Notes: generated by a model not told the origin, from the letters alone. A stretch of 64,000 nt of DNA from Vicinamibacterales bacterium (GCA_958296065.1 CATQHX010000010.1:124001-188000); one strand, 5' to 3'; shown: positions 18,591 through 27,984, numbered from the stretch's first letter. A program made the numbers and translations.

Positions 18591-20897
18591 GTGCCGCACC
18601 TGCCCAGCAAGAAACTCGACACCATCACCGACGAAGCGGCGGACCTTCACCCACTTCTCGACGTTCTCTTTCGCAAACTTCCACATGTAGAGGATTATGA
18701 ATACACCCACGGAAAGGACGAAATGGGTGCCGACTTCGTGTTGGCGCTCAAGCACGACGTCTTCGACACAGTCGATCATGTCGGCGTTATTGCAAAGGTC
18801 GGCAGGATCACGCAAGATCACACTGATATAGAACGTCAGATTACCGAGTGCGGCGTGCCACGCTTTTTTCAAGGCGGCAAGCAGGAGATTCGCATTCGAG
18901 AGATCTGGGTAATCACTACTAAGCATATCACCCACGGCGCACAGAGAAAGATCTACGCCAACTACCCAACACGCAAAATCGTGTTCATTGATGGATCACG
19001 CCTTGAGAAGCTCATCGATCAGCATGTGCCGACAGCTTGGTCCCAACTGGCACTTCCTGTAGGTGAATACTTGCACGACCTGCGCACTAGACTCGAAGAA
19101 GAGGACAAGCGGTTTAGCCTAGTCCCGACGTCCGGACACAGTGTGTACGTCAAGCAAGACCTTTATCAGCTACCGGACCCGGAGTACCGCAGGAACCAGA
19201 AGGGCCGCCCCCCGAAGCGTCTCGCCCTCGACGATGTCGGCAAACAACGTCACACATATATAGAAGGTGGGATCGGCTCCGGAAAGTCAAAGCTCATCCG
19301 GCGCCTCGCCAGCAACCGTGCCGACCCATCTTCTTACGCCACGTCTAAACTCTTGCCGCTGGTTGTGTCCTACAATGACCTGATGGACACCCATGCTGGT
19401 GACATCCAGCGGGCTGTGGATAGCCTTGTGCCGGGAGGAGTTCGGGACATCCAGTCGCACGCGGAGTATCTCGTTTACGTCGATGCGTTCGATGAGCGCA
19501 AACTCGACCAAGGCGACCATGCTGCAGCTCTGACAAGTCTCTTTGACCAGGCAACCAAAGAGAGCCGGATTCGGGTGGTCGTAACCAGCCGATATATTCG
19601 AGGCCTGGAAAGCAGGAACAGTTTATCCCCCAGCATTCTGCGTTGCGAGCTTCGCCATCTTTCCATGGAGAAGGTTATTGAATTCCTTTCCAAGCTATGC
19701 GATAAGCTGAGTAAGAGCAGCCGCACAATCGAAGACCTCAAGAAATCGTCCCTGTTCAAGAACTTGCCGCGCAGTCCAATTTCCGCAATTCTTCTCGCTA
19801 GGCTACTGGATGAGAACTCCCAGGACATTCCTTCCAACATGACCGAGCTGTACTCCAAGTACATGGAACAAACTCTGGGCCGGTGGGATATCGAGAAGGG
19901 CCTTCAATCTCAAAAGGAGTATCAAGCCCTTGACCAACTCATGATGGCACTCGCGCGTCAGATGATTGACCATCAGCGGTCCCTTATGTCTGTTTCTGAA
20001 GCCAAGCAAGCCTTCGTGCACTACCTCGACGCGCGGAACCTAGGCCTCGACGTAGATGCACTATTTGCGCGGATGATTCAGCGTTGCGACATTATGGTCC
20101 TCAATACCGTTTCGATGACGGTCGGCTTTAAGCACCGCACCTTTGCCGAGTACTTCTACGCGAAGTCGTTTGGGCGCGAAGTTCTGGGAATTGACGAGCG
20201 CGTCTATAATCCTTATTGGATAAACATCTTCTTCTTTTATCTCGGCCTGCGAAAGGATTGCCCTGCGGAGCTCAGAGCCATTTATTCCATGGCGCCATCG
20301 ACGGAACTCGAGGCATGGATTAAGGTAGTCAACCTTTCCAACTATCTCTTGGCCGCGTACACCACACCGTACGAGGTAATTGTAGAGGGAGTCGAAGCCG
20401 CCGTGGTGAGCGGGGCTGAATTGTACCGAAAGATCGCACGCGATGGTTCTGATGGACCCTTCGGCGAGATGTCTAGGATGCACCTTTTATACTTTCTCCA
20501 GCTTGTCGTGCGTCGCGGGTATGCTTTTTCGTTCTTCGAGCGGGCTCTGGAGGAAGTAGCCCTGCGAATTGATGATGGCACTCTACCTCCTGAAACCAAG
20601 GCGTATGCCCTGTTCTTTTTGAATGTCACCATTGTTGACCTTCTGCCGGGAAGTGATTTTGATTTTCTACTTCAACACTATACGAAGGAACTGCCCTACG
20701 AGCTTCAGTTGGCACTGCAGCATGAGGCGGAAGGCGACCAACGAACTGCGTTGCTCAAAAAGCAAGACAAGTACCTGAAGCGCTCACTGAAGGGAAATTC
20801 CGCCCTGAGAGATTACATTGACAAGCTATATGATCAGCCCATTAACAAATGGCAATCGAAGAACGAATTGCCGAGTAGAACCGGAGAGGACGGCTGA
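18591..20897 (+). CDS. NACHT-type STAND ATPase with N-terminal nuclease-like domain (defence)
   Basis: The start is GTG 18591, eight bases after AGGAG. The product has 768 residues. Residues 1-145 resemble an Mrr-like restriction fold: GADFVLALKHD, then HVGVIAKVG as a candidate x-x-K strand, and IREIWVITTK. The NACHT ATPase follows: Walker A GGIGSGKS (226-233), Walker B YLVYVDAFDE (293-302), VVVTSRY sensor, and the typical HRTFAEYFYAK near 515. The C-terminal 230 residues are helical without clear repeats. Bacterial NACHT proteins sense phage and trigger an effector, here probably the N-terminal nuclease. GC is lower than the neighbours (a sampled 60-base line at 20221 has 30 G/C). Confidence 0.8.
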   Translation: MPHLPSKKLDTITDEAADLHPLLDVLFRKLPHVEDYEYTHGKDEMGADFVLALKHDVFDTVDHVGVIAKVGRITQDHTDIERQITECGVPRFFQGGKQEIRIREIWVITTKHITHGAQRKIYANYPTRKIVFIDGSRLEKLIDQHVPTAWSQLALPVGEYLHDLRTRLEEEDKRFSLVPTSGHSVYVKQDLYQLPDPEYRRNQKGRPPKRLALDDVGKQRHTYIEGGIGSGKSKLIRRLASNRADPSSYATSKLLPLVVSYNDLMDTHAGDIQRAVDSLVPGGVRDIQSHAEYLVYVDAFDERKLDQGDHAAALTSLFDQATKESRIRVVVTSRYIRGLESRNSLSPSILRCELRHLSMEKVIEFLSKLCDKLSKSSRTIEDLKKSSLFKNLPRSPISAILLARLLDENSQDIPSNMTELYSKYMEQTLGRWDIEKGLQSQKEYQALDQLMMALARQMIDHQRSLMSVSEAKQAFVHYLDARNLGLDVDALFARMIQRCDIMVLNTVSMTVGFKHRTFAEYFYAKSFGREVLGIDERVYNPYWINIFFFYLGLRKDCPAELRAIYSMAPSTELEAWIKVVNLSNYLLAAYTTPYEVIVEGVEAAVVSGAELYRKIARDGSDGPFGEMSRMHLLYFLQLVVRRGYAFSFFERALEEVALRIDDGTLPPETKAYALFFLNVTIVDLLPGSDFDFLLQHYTKELPYELQLALQHEAEGDQRTALLKKQDKYLKRSLKGNSALRDYIDKLYDQPINKWQSKNELPSRTGEDG

Positions 20898-20912
20898 GCC
20901 GATGGCCTGGGG

Positions 20913-21098
20913 CAGTGATCGATACAAAGTTTTCAACTTCATCGGGGCAAAAGTTTGTAATTCTATTCGCCGTGAAACTCATCGCGGACCAGCGCGAATG
21001 CGTCCATCTGTTCCTTGGTCACCGTAACGCCCGTGGGATACTACCCGGGGTCGAGTTCGGCCCGGACCCGGAGCCCGGTTGCCGTCCGGACGTCGTCC
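20913..21098 (-). mobile_element. Truncated ISAzo13 end, direct copy of 14029-14214
   Basis: The DNA matches the end of the ISAzo13 element at 14029 and on, with scattered substitutions (for example TGATCGATACAAAGT against TGATCAATACAAAGT), and covers the last codons of the transposase gene. It stops near 21098. With the intact element it brackets the nuclease and NACHT genes as direct repeats. Confidence 0.8.
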
Positions 21099-21120
21099 CG
21101 GTGGTAAGCGTTCGGTCAAG

Positions 21121-21176
21121 GTGCGCCGTGAAAGGCGCCATTCCTCAGCGGGTGCGAATCCCGCCCGGCAACTGTC
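21121..21176 (+). other. Paired hairpins resembling a structured RNA fragment
   Basis: GCGCC-GTGAAA-GGCGC and GCGGG-TGCGAAT-CCCGC stand 11 bases apart, followed by CCCGGCAACTGT. The second hairpin and the tail recall part of a cobalamin riboswitch core, and also some group II intron domain I hairpins; neither is complete. The rest of 21099-21518 shows no gene. Confidence 0.25.
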
Positions 21177-21518
21177 GTGTGTGGACGCCTCCCCGATTGT
21201 CAAGCCTTTCTGAGTCGCCTCGTTCTGCACCTCCTCAGCTCGCCCGAAGCGGCGGTGTCCGCGGTTGCCCAGGGCCGGTGTGCCGGGGTTGCCCGACCGG
21301 CGCGAGTGGCCGGTGTGGACCGCCGCCCAGATGCGTGCGGCCGGTCGAGTACCTCCTGGAGGCGGGCCCGGCTGTGACGGAGTCCGGATGTGCGCGCAGG
21401 CAGCAACGCGTTTCCGCCGGACTCTCAGCGCGGCCGCGTGCGGCGGCCGTCGATGTGCGTACGCATCGGCGACCGGCACGATGGTGTCGCGGGTCGCATC
21501 CAAGGAAGCAGGATCACG

Positions 21519-21773
21519 ATGTCGAGAAACGGAATTCTGCACGCCCTGAAGGATGAGGAGAAATCGCTCAGGACTCAGCTCGTCGCGATACAACGTGCGA
21601 TCGAGGCGATAGAAGGAGCGGATGCCCCTGCGCCCGCCGGGCGCGGCAAGAAGAAGGCGCTCAAGGTGGTCGCCAAGCGGAAGCGCACGATGACGGAGGA
21701 ACAGCGCCAAGCGGTTGCTGACCGAATGCGGAAGTACTGGGCATCGCGGCGAGAGTCCAAGGCGCAGGCATGA
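21519..21773 (+). CDS. Small basic protein, coiled coil plus conserved C-terminal AVxxRMxxYWAxRR motif
   Basis: ATG 21519 lies downstream of a purine-rich AAGGAAGCAGG. The 84-residue product has an N-terminal coiled coil (ALKDEEKSLRTQLVAIQRAI), an Ala/Pro/Lys linker, and a C-terminal basic helix QRQAVADRMRKYWASRRESK. Proteins with this tail occur in many environmental bacteria, and some are thought to bind nucleic acid; function is not known. The clear domain plan and start signals support a real gene. Confidence 0.65.
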   Translation: MSRNGILHALKDEEKSLRTQLVAIQRAIEAIEGADAPAPAGRGKKKALKVVAKRKRTMTEEQRQAVADRMRKYWASRRESKAQA

Positions 21774-22065
21774 CGCGACCGCATCGGTTGTTCCCGCCGC
21801 CGGGTCGTTTCTGCAGGCTCGACGGGATGCGCTGGACTCCAATCGCCGAATTCGCATCGGGCGTTTCGTCGACCTTGACCGCGGCGATGTCGCCCGGAGC
21901 CACCGTGGCATCCCGTTGCGACCCAGGGCATCGTCCGAAACGTATAGCTCTATTTCGAGGTGACCGAGCAACAGCTCGCGATTCTGGTTCCGCGCGAAGC
22001 ACCAACCGCGTGGCGAAGGCGACCTCGTCGGCGGGAGTCACGCAGGTGACCGTCCGGACACCATC

Positions 22066-22197
22066 GGCCTGCCGCAGCCCTACGTCAGCGATGTCGCCCG
22101 CCAGCGGTACCGGACCACTACCGTCGAGAACGCGCGGGAGTTCGCCGACTACTTCGGTTGCTCCATCGCGGATCTGTTCCCGCCATCCCGTAGATAA
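22066..22197 (+). pseudogene. Remnant of an XRE-family HTH regulator
   Basis: The plus strand reads GLPQPYVSDVARQRYRTTTV, then ENAREFADYFGCSIADLFPP and a stop at 22195-22197. This is the second half of a Cro/C1-type helix-turn-helix domain. The N-terminal helices are not readable in any frame just upstream, so it is broken. The remaining part of 21774-22207 shows nothing else supportable. Confidence 0.5.
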
Positions 22198-22207
22198 TGA
22201 TCCCGAG

Positions 22208-22828
22208 GTGACGAGGACCGATCTTCGAACCAAGCTCCTTGCCGACACGATTCTCGGCACCGACACGGCCTTCGATTTGATCGAGGAGATCGCCGCCATT
22301 CCCGGCGTCAAGTGGTCTCATGCGCCTTGTATCGGCCTGCGCGGCAGCATCGGCGGCGTTGTCGCGCCGACGGCCGAGCGGGTCCGCGGCGCGGATCCTG
22401 AGACGGAGGAACCGTTCGAGTCCCCCATGGACGGCCGGTCGCTGCGCTGGAAGGAAGAGGAACAGGCGTTGTGCCCCATCGCGATACGAGAATGGCACGC
22501 GAACAACGTCGACGACATGATGATCCTCGAGTGCATTCACACGGAGCCGTGGGACGCGGTATCCAAAGCATGGTGGGAGAGGTTTCCCGCTGCGCCCAAG
22601 AAACCGGTGGCATCCGCGCTCTGGCCCGTGCCCGTTGCCATGATCCCTTGGATGCTGATCATTCACGCTGCCGACGAGGCCCCGCTCGAAGGCGAGACCA
22701 GCGTCGAGCCTCACAAGACGCCGTACACCCTCGAGCAACTCATCACCACCGTCAAGGCGCTCCATGTCTGGCTGATCGAGACGACGCAAAGCCGACCAGC
22801 TCGGATCGACGAGCTCGAGGACCCGTAA
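22208..22828 (+). CDS. Hypothetical protein (206 aa)
   Basis: The start at GTG 22208 is chosen because the frame becomes protein-like there (TRTDLRTKLLADTILGTDTA). The product is a mixed alpha/beta soluble protein with a Trp-rich C-terminal half (AVSKAWWERFPAAPKK, LWPVPVAMIPWMLIIHAADE). No signal peptide. No motif I can assign. The sequence after residue 60 is acidic and could be a phage- or plasmid-type accessory protein, but this is not supported by more than composition. Neighbours on both sides are gene fragments. Confidence 0.5.
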   Translation: MTRTDLRTKLLADTILGTDTAFDLIEEIAAIPGVKWSHAPCIGLRGSIGGVVAPTAERVRGADPETEEPFESPMDGRSLRWKEEEQALCPIAIREWHANNVDDMMILECIHTEPWDAVSKAWWERFPAAPKKPVASALWPVPVAMIPWMLIIHAADEAPLEGETSVEPHKTPYTLEQLITTVKALHVWLIETTQSRPARIDELEDP

Positions 22829-22844
22829 GACATCGACGTGAACG

Positions 22845-23360
22845 GGATCACGTTGCCGAGTCGCCGGCGATGTCGACGACGCCGCGGTCTTCCGCCGCGA
22901 CGCCGGACAGACCGACACGGTAGGACCCGACGGGTGCCTGCAAGTCCTCGCGGAGTTCCTCGAACACTGCCGGTCGATGCGCGCGCCCAAACGCGCCCGC
23001 GCGGTCGACATTCGCGTGACGCTGTCCACCCTCCACGGAGCCAAGGGGCTCGAGTTCGACGCGGTCGTCATCGGCGGCTTCGACACCGAGCACCTGCCGC
23101 ACCGCGGTACACTCGCCTCCGCCGACGACAACGAGACCGCCGTGGAAGAAGAACGCCGGCTGGCGTATGTAGGCATGACACGCGCCCGCTCCGAGTTGTA
23201 CCTGAGCGTGCCAGCCGTCACCGGCCACGGCGCACGGCAGCGCCCCACCGAGCCGTCGCCCTTCCTGACCGAAATCCCCGAGAACCTGAGAACGACGACG
23301 GACAACGCGGACATGTCCGCAGGGCCGCTTGGACCCGAAAGGCCGGTGTTCGCAGTCTGA
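22845..23360 (+). pseudogene. C-terminal fragment of a UvrD/PcrA-type helicase
   Basis: The frame contains helicase motif V (LSTLHGAKGLEFDAVVIGGF) and motif VI (RRLAYVGMTRARSELYLSVP) at good spacing. The preceding part, LQVLAEFLEHCRSM, fits the region before motif V. Motifs I-IV are missing, so the ATPase is not functional. The 5' cut lies near 22845 and the fragment keeps a natural-looking C-terminus to 23360. It shows that another helicase gene once stood in this island. Confidence 0.8.
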
Positions 23361-23420
23361 ATACCCACCGAAAGCGCCCGGGAACACTCCGCCACCGGCC
23401 TCACGGCACCCCCCGCTCGC

Positions 23421-25005
23421 TTTACAGATGAAGCCTTGCTGACGCTGCCCGGCTTCGAGCGGGCGGAGCGGCACGTGGAGCTGGCCGCCGGTCGCACGGC
23501 CAACGTCGACGTCGAGCTGCACGTCGGCGGGCTCTTCGAGGAGGTCACGGTGTCGGTGACCGGCACCGCCATCGACGCGCCTGCCATCAACATGCCCCAC
23601 GCGGTAACCGGGGTCAGCCGCGAGACGCTGGAGCAGCAAGGAGCGACGCAGCTCGTCGACCTGTTCCGGAACCTGAACGTCAGTCACGGCGTGGTCGGCG
23701 AGCGCAGCAGTTGGTACAACTCGAACCAGCCTGCGACCTTGACCGAGACCGTGGCCAACGTCAACCTGCGGGGGCTGGGCGCCTCGCGGACCCTGGTGCT
23801 CGTCAACGGCCGGCGCCATGTGCCGGTGCCGGCGCGTCTGATCGGGAGTCGCTTCGTCGACGTGAACACCATCCCGTCCATCGCCGTCGGACGACTGGAG
23901 GTGCTGAAGGAGGGCGCGTCGGCCACGTACGGATCGCACGCCGTCGGCGGCGTCGCGAACTTCGTCACGCGCGGCGACTTCCGGGGCCTCGAGCTCAACG
24001 TCGCGCACGACTACTTCGACGGCGCGGGCGACACGACCGTCGCCGGCATCTGGGGCGGCCGGATCGGGGGCTCCAGCGCGGTCTTCTCCGCCGAGCGGGT
24101 CGGCCGGCAGGAGCTGCGGATGGAGGAGCGCCCCTGGACGCTGGACCGGCTGAGCAGCGTTTCCGCCCGGAGCCGCGCCGGCTGGTCGGTCCTGGGGAAC
24201 CCCGGCACGTTCTCGCCCGGCGCACCCCTGCCGTGGGACGGCGACGTCTCCGATCCCCGCTGCGCCGACTTCGGGGGCCAGGACGAGGGCTGGACCTGCC
24301 GGTTCCGCTATGCGCCCTACGACAACCTGATCGAGCCCCAGCAGCATACCCGCGCCTTCGCCGAGCTGAACGGGCCGCTGAACGACCGCACCAACTACCA
24401 CGTCGAGGGACTCTGGGCGGACGCCGCGATCCCGGGCTGGTACACGACCCCGTCGTACGGCCCGGTCTCCACCTCCAGCAGCACCCTCATGGAGGTGGCG
24501 ACCGACCATCCGGGCCGGCAGGCGTTCTGCGACGCGTACGCCGGGCAGCCGAACGCCGATCCGACGGGCGCGTGCGCGGCGGAAACGCCCTGGTACTTCC
24601 ACGGCCGGCCGTTCGGAAGCTCGGGGCCCGGGCGCCGTGTCCGCCGTGAGTCCCGCACCCAGCGGGTCGCCGCGTCGGTCGACGGCAACTTCATGGCCGG
24701 CGGGCGGGACGCCCATTGGGACGTCGGCATCAGCTACTCGCGGGCACGGGGCAACTTCAACGTGCCGGGGGTCTACAGGGACCGGATCTTCCGCGCCTTC
24801 CGCAGGTTCGGCGGTCCCGACTGCGGGGTCGCGGCCGTCGCGGACCGCACGTCGCCCGCCGGCATGCGGCTCGGGCCTCTCGACGGTGCGCTGGCGGGCC
24901 AGGGACCCTGCATGTACTACAACCCGTTCAGCAACGCGATCGAGTACTCCGACCAACCCGGATCGCGATTCCGGAGCACGCCCAATCCGGACTACGTTCC
25001 CGCCC
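23421..25005 (+). pseudogene. TonB-dependent receptor, truncated at both ends
   Basis: The open frame keeps the end of a carboxypeptidase-regulatory-like domain (TLPGFERAERHVELAAGRTA), a complete plug domain (for example LRGLGASRTLVLVNGRRHVP and EVLKEGASATYGSHAVGG) and the first barrel strands, then breaks off near 25005, where it runs into the opposite-strand DinB gene. The N-terminal signal peptide is absent because the 5' side abuts the helicase fragment at about 23420. A normal receptor of this type is 900-1100 residues; this is about 530. It cannot form a pore. Confidence 0.85.
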
Positions 25006-25006
25006 T

Positions 25007-25522
25007 TCAGGACCCGGGCCAGGTCTCGTCGGCCGACGGCCCGTAGAGCGAGGGGACGGCGACGTCGTTGATCCGCAGGTAGACGCCGAGCTGCGCCCGG
25101 TGGTGGATCAGGTGGTTCAGGACGAAGCTGCGGAGCACGGCCACCTTCGGCAGCGAGAACAGCTTCGTGCCGTTGCTCAACAGCGTCCACGGCTTCATCA
25201 GCTCGGCGTCGCTCGCACCGGCGATCGCCGCGCGCGCCTCGGCGCACGTCCGGTCGAACGTCGCCACGAGCTCCGCGGTGCCCGCGGGCGGCGGCGGCCC
25301 CGGCATCGGCTTGCCGCCGGGCGTCGTGTCGAACTCGCCCTGGTTGACGGTCAGCGTGCCCCACGACGGAAGGTTGGCTATGTGCCCGGCCAGCACGCTC
25401 ATCGAGAGGGACTTCGGGTGCGGCTTCCAGTCGAACTTGTCCTCCGGCACGCGCTCCAGTGTCTTGCGGACGCCGGCCATCTCCTGATCGAACTCCGGCA
25501 GCAGGCTCTCGCTGATCGCCAT
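25007..25522 (-). CDS. DinB-family protein
   Basis: The 171-residue protein fits the DinB four-helix bundle: an N-terminal helix FDQEMAGVRKTLERV, SVLAGHIANLPSW with a candidate metal His, and VLNHLIHHRAQLGVYLR with the two further His. DinB proteins are metal-binding enzymes, often transferases for mycothiol or bacillithiol, or of unknown reaction. The start ATG 25522 gives the usual MAISESLLPEFD N-terminus. Its 3' end abuts the cut TonB receptor gene; the last residues (ETWPGS) may come from the junction. Confidence 0.85.
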   Translation of the reverse strand: MAISESLLPEFDQEMAGVRKTLERVPEDKFDWKPHPKSLSMSVLAGHIANLPSWGTLTVNQGEFDTTPGGKPMPGPPPPAGTAELVATFDRTCAEARAAIAGASDAELMKPWTLLSNGTKLFSLPKVAVLRSFVLNHLIHHRAQLGVYLRINDVAVPSLYGPSADETWPGS

Positions 25523-25619
25523 CTCGTCACTCCCCCATCGGATGCTCGCGGCCCAACCCGTCCGTTATCCGCTCCCCAGGCTGCCGCGCCCGGGCGGCTC
25601 AAGAGTCTACTAGCCGAGC

Positions 25620-25826
25620 GTGTACGTCACACTACGCGATAGCCATGACGTACGGCTCGCGAAGCACCTGGGCGCCGCGGCCGCCGAGCGCCTCTTCAAC
25701 GCGACCTCGAGGAAGGCCGCGATCGCCGAGCTGCGCAGCATCCTCGAAGAGCACCTTGGCCGGTTGCCTGAAAAAAAAGCGGGATCACCTCAGCCGCGCC
25801 CGGCTTCGGAGTTTCCGTCAGTATAG
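25620..25826 (+). CDS. Short hypothetical frame, possibly the end of a lost gene
   Basis: A 68-codon frame reads LAKHLGAAAAERLFNATSRK and AAIAELRSILEEHLGRLPEK, good helices, then a run of eight A bases (about 25772) and a weak tail. It may be a small gene or the C-terminus of a lost one. The A-run would be a frameshift hot spot. Confidence 0.3.
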   Translation: MYVTLRDSHDVRLAKHLGAAAAERLFNATSRKAAIAELRSILEEHLGRLPEKKAGSPQPRPASEFPSV

Positions 25827-25836
25827 GAATGATCCC

Positions 25837-27042
25837 ATGGCGCACGCCGTCGACCGGATCGTCGTCGCCCTCCGCCTCGCGGCTGGTCTCGGCATCGCCG
25901 CGGCCGGCCTCGTCGCCGTGCTGCCGCATCCGACTGCCGGCCTGTGGATGGCGAGCATCGTGCTGAGCGAGGGTGGTTACTGGCTGGCGTTGCTCGCGTC
26001 GCCGCTCGTCGTCGACTTGCGGGCCTGGCGAGGGAGCGAGGACGGACACCCCGCCCCTCGCATTCTGGCCGCGACCGCGGCGCTCGCGGGCATCGTGCTG
26101 CTCCTCAGCCCGGTCGCAGGGGCCTACGCCGTCGCCCGCACGCTACCGGACCTGCTCGAAGCGCGCTTCGGGACGCCCGTGCGGGGGCCGCTCGCGGAAC
26201 CGCCGCGGCCGGCGCCGGTCTCGCTGCCGGCGCTGCTCGCCGGAGTCAGCTCTGGCGAAGTCGTCGCCGAGGAGCACGTGTACGCGGTGCGGGAAGAAGA
26301 CGACCTGCGCCTCGACCTCTACCGGCCGGTCCGTGCGGAGGGAGCCCTGCCGGTGGTCGTGATGATCCACGGCGGGGGCTGGTCGACCGGCGACAAACGG
26401 GACTTCCCGGCCCTCAACGACTACCTGGCGGCGCGCGGCTACGTCGTGGCCGCCATCGGCTACCGTCTCCTTCCCGACGCGCGGTTCCCGGCCGCCCAGG
26501 ACGACGTTGCGGAAGCCATCCGCTATCTCGGCTCGCTGGCCGAGACGTACAACCTCGACCCAGACCGCATCGCCCTCGTCGGGCGTTCCGCCGGCGGCCA
26601 GATCGCGCTCCTCGCCGGGTACGCCGCCGGGAGCCCGGCGATTCGCGGCGTCGTCTCCTTCTACGCGCCGACCGCGCTCCGTTGGGGCTACGCGAACCCC
26701 GCCAAACCGGGCGTCATCGACTCAAGCGCGGTTCTCGACGCCTACCTCGGCGGCCCGCCCGCGACGCACGGCTCGCAGTACGACGCCGCGGAGCCGGCGC
26801 GCTTCGTGTCCGCGTCGACACCCCCCACGGTGTTCATCCAGGGGTTGCGCGACGAGCACGTCTCGCCGTTCCACGCCGAGTTCGTCAGCGCGCGCCTCCT
26901 CGAGGCCGGTGTCCCGCACGCGCTCGTCCGCCTGCCGTGGGCGACGCACGGCTGCGACTACCTGTTCCGGGGCCCCTGCGGGCAGGTAAGCACGTTCGCC
27001 GTCGAGTGGTTCCTCGACGCCGTCCTGCGGCGAGAACAGTAG
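25837..27042 (+). CDS. Alpha/beta-hydrolase (esterase/lipase, HSL-like) with N-terminal membrane segments
   Basis: Start ATG 25837 (MAHAVDRIVV) is chosen since the frame before it is poor. The product has 401 residues. Residues 1-100 hold three hydrophobic segments. From 145 on it is an alpha/beta-hydrolase: oxyanion motif HGGGW (178-182), nucleophile elbow GRSAGG with Ser251, acid in GLRDEHV near 345 and His in WATHGCDY near 370. This is the pattern of the HSL/BD-FAE-like carboxylesterases. The catalytic domain is probably exposed on one face of the inner membrane. Substrate unknown. It is not in an obvious operon. Confidence 0.88.
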   Translation: MAHAVDRIVVALRLAAGLGIAAAGLVAVLPHPTAGLWMASIVLSEGGYWLALLASPLVVDLRAWRGSEDGHPAPRILAATAALAGIVLLLSPVAGAYAVARTLPDLLEARFGTPVRGPLAEPPRPAPVSLPALLAGVSSGEVVAEEHVYAVREEDDLRLDLYRPVRAEGALPVVVMIHGGGWSTGDKRDFPALNDYLAARGYVVAAIGYRLLPDARFPAAQDDVAEAIRYLGSLAETYNLDPDRIALVGRSAGGQIALLAGYAAGSPAIRGVVSFYAPTALRWGYANPAKPGVIDSSAVLDAYLGGPPATHGSQYDAAEPARFVSASTPPTVFIQGLRDEHVSPFHAEFVSARLLEAGVPHALVRLPWATHGCDYLFRGPCGQVSTFAVEWFLDAVLRREQ

Positions 27043-27088
27043 GGTGTCGAGTCGCTCTTGCCGCGGGTGTCAACTCGCGAGCCGGTGA

Positions 27089-27600
27089 AAAATGCAGCCC
27101 TCGGCGAAGCAGCAGCTTGCCCAACCTGTGCCGGCAGCGCTGTCGGTCCGCGCGAGCGTCATCGCGGGCTCGGCACAGGTCGCGAACCGCTTCTTCGGCC
27201 GGCGTCGGCGCCCGTACCACCGTCAACAGGCTGGCCCGGTGCAATTCCGCCAGCTTCCGGGCATCTCGTCGATCGGTCTTGACCCGATCACCCGGTTTGC
27301 GGGGCACCAGCGCCGGCGCGATCACGTCGCAGCGGACCCGGTCCCGCTCGAGCTGCCGCTGCAACGCATACCCGCACGGCCCGGCCTCGTAGCAGCACGC
27401 GATGGGACCGGGTGCATCCTTTTCGAGCTTCCGCCGTAGACGGTTCACCGCCCGGACCTCATTCCGCACCGTCCAGATAGTCGGCTCGGCCGCGTCCGGC
27501 GCCAACACCGCGACCTGCAACTCAACGGGGGAGGTAGGCAACCCGATGAAAACCTGGTGCAGTTCCAAGCGCCACGACGCCGACGGCGACGTCTTCATCC
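27089..27600 (-). pseudogene. N-terminal half of an IS110-family transposase
   Basis: The minus strand reads YEAGPCGYALQRQLERDRV, CDVIAPALVPRKPGDRVKTD and RRDARKLAELHRASLLTVVR, the DEDD-type N-terminal domain of IS110-family transposases. The first catalytic Asp region is not readable, and the C-terminal half with the Ser-containing domain is absent; homology ends near 27089. It differs from the intact IS110 at 52463-53692, so it is from another element. Confidence 0.7.
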
Positions 27601-27691
27601 ACCAGCCCACGTCGCGATGGTCGAACCGAGCGGCATCGGCGACAACAACGTGACCGACATCGTGGTCGCACACAGGCCGGGCTCGCGCTCG

Positions 27692-27736
27692 TTCGTAATC
27701 AGCAGGTCAGCGGTTCGAGTCCGCTCGCCGGCTCCA
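27692..27736 (+). other. 3' portion of a tRNA-Thr(CGU) gene, candidate attachment site
   Basis: The bases hold an anticodon loop TTCGTAA, the 3' anticodon arm, variable region, a T-arm AGCGG-TTCGAGT-CCGCT and an acceptor 3' strand CGCCGGC followed by T and CCA, as in bacterial tRNA-Thr. The 5' half is absent: the preceding bases cannot pair with the acceptor or anticodon strands. A displaced 3' tRNA end is the usual scar of integration by a tyrosine integrase. Confidence 0.7.
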
Positions 27737-27984
27737 GGCTTTCTCCTTATATTTCAGATACTTACGAGCGTACTCCGGGTTCTGATTCCGTGGCGTCTGC
27801 TCGCGTAGGGTGCATATAGGGTGCAGATCCCGATCCTCTGGCGTTCCAGCATGGGCCGGCTCCTTGCTTGCAGAGCGTAGTGACCCCAACATCGCCCGAC
27901 CGATCATCAGGTCGAGGCGGCCGAGCAGAGGCGGCTCGACGCGGATGATCGGGATGGCACTCCTGGCCATGAGGGCGCCGTCGG

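Noticed and set aside
22848-25364. Very long minus-strand open frame opposite the TonB receptor and DinB genes
   Set aside because: Composition is Arg/Gly/Ala/Val-rich without domains, and it is antisense to clear plug-domain and DinB motifs; it arises from GC-rich codons.
27692-27736. A functional tRNA-Thr gene
   Set aside because: The 5' acceptor, D-arm and 5' anticodon strand are missing.
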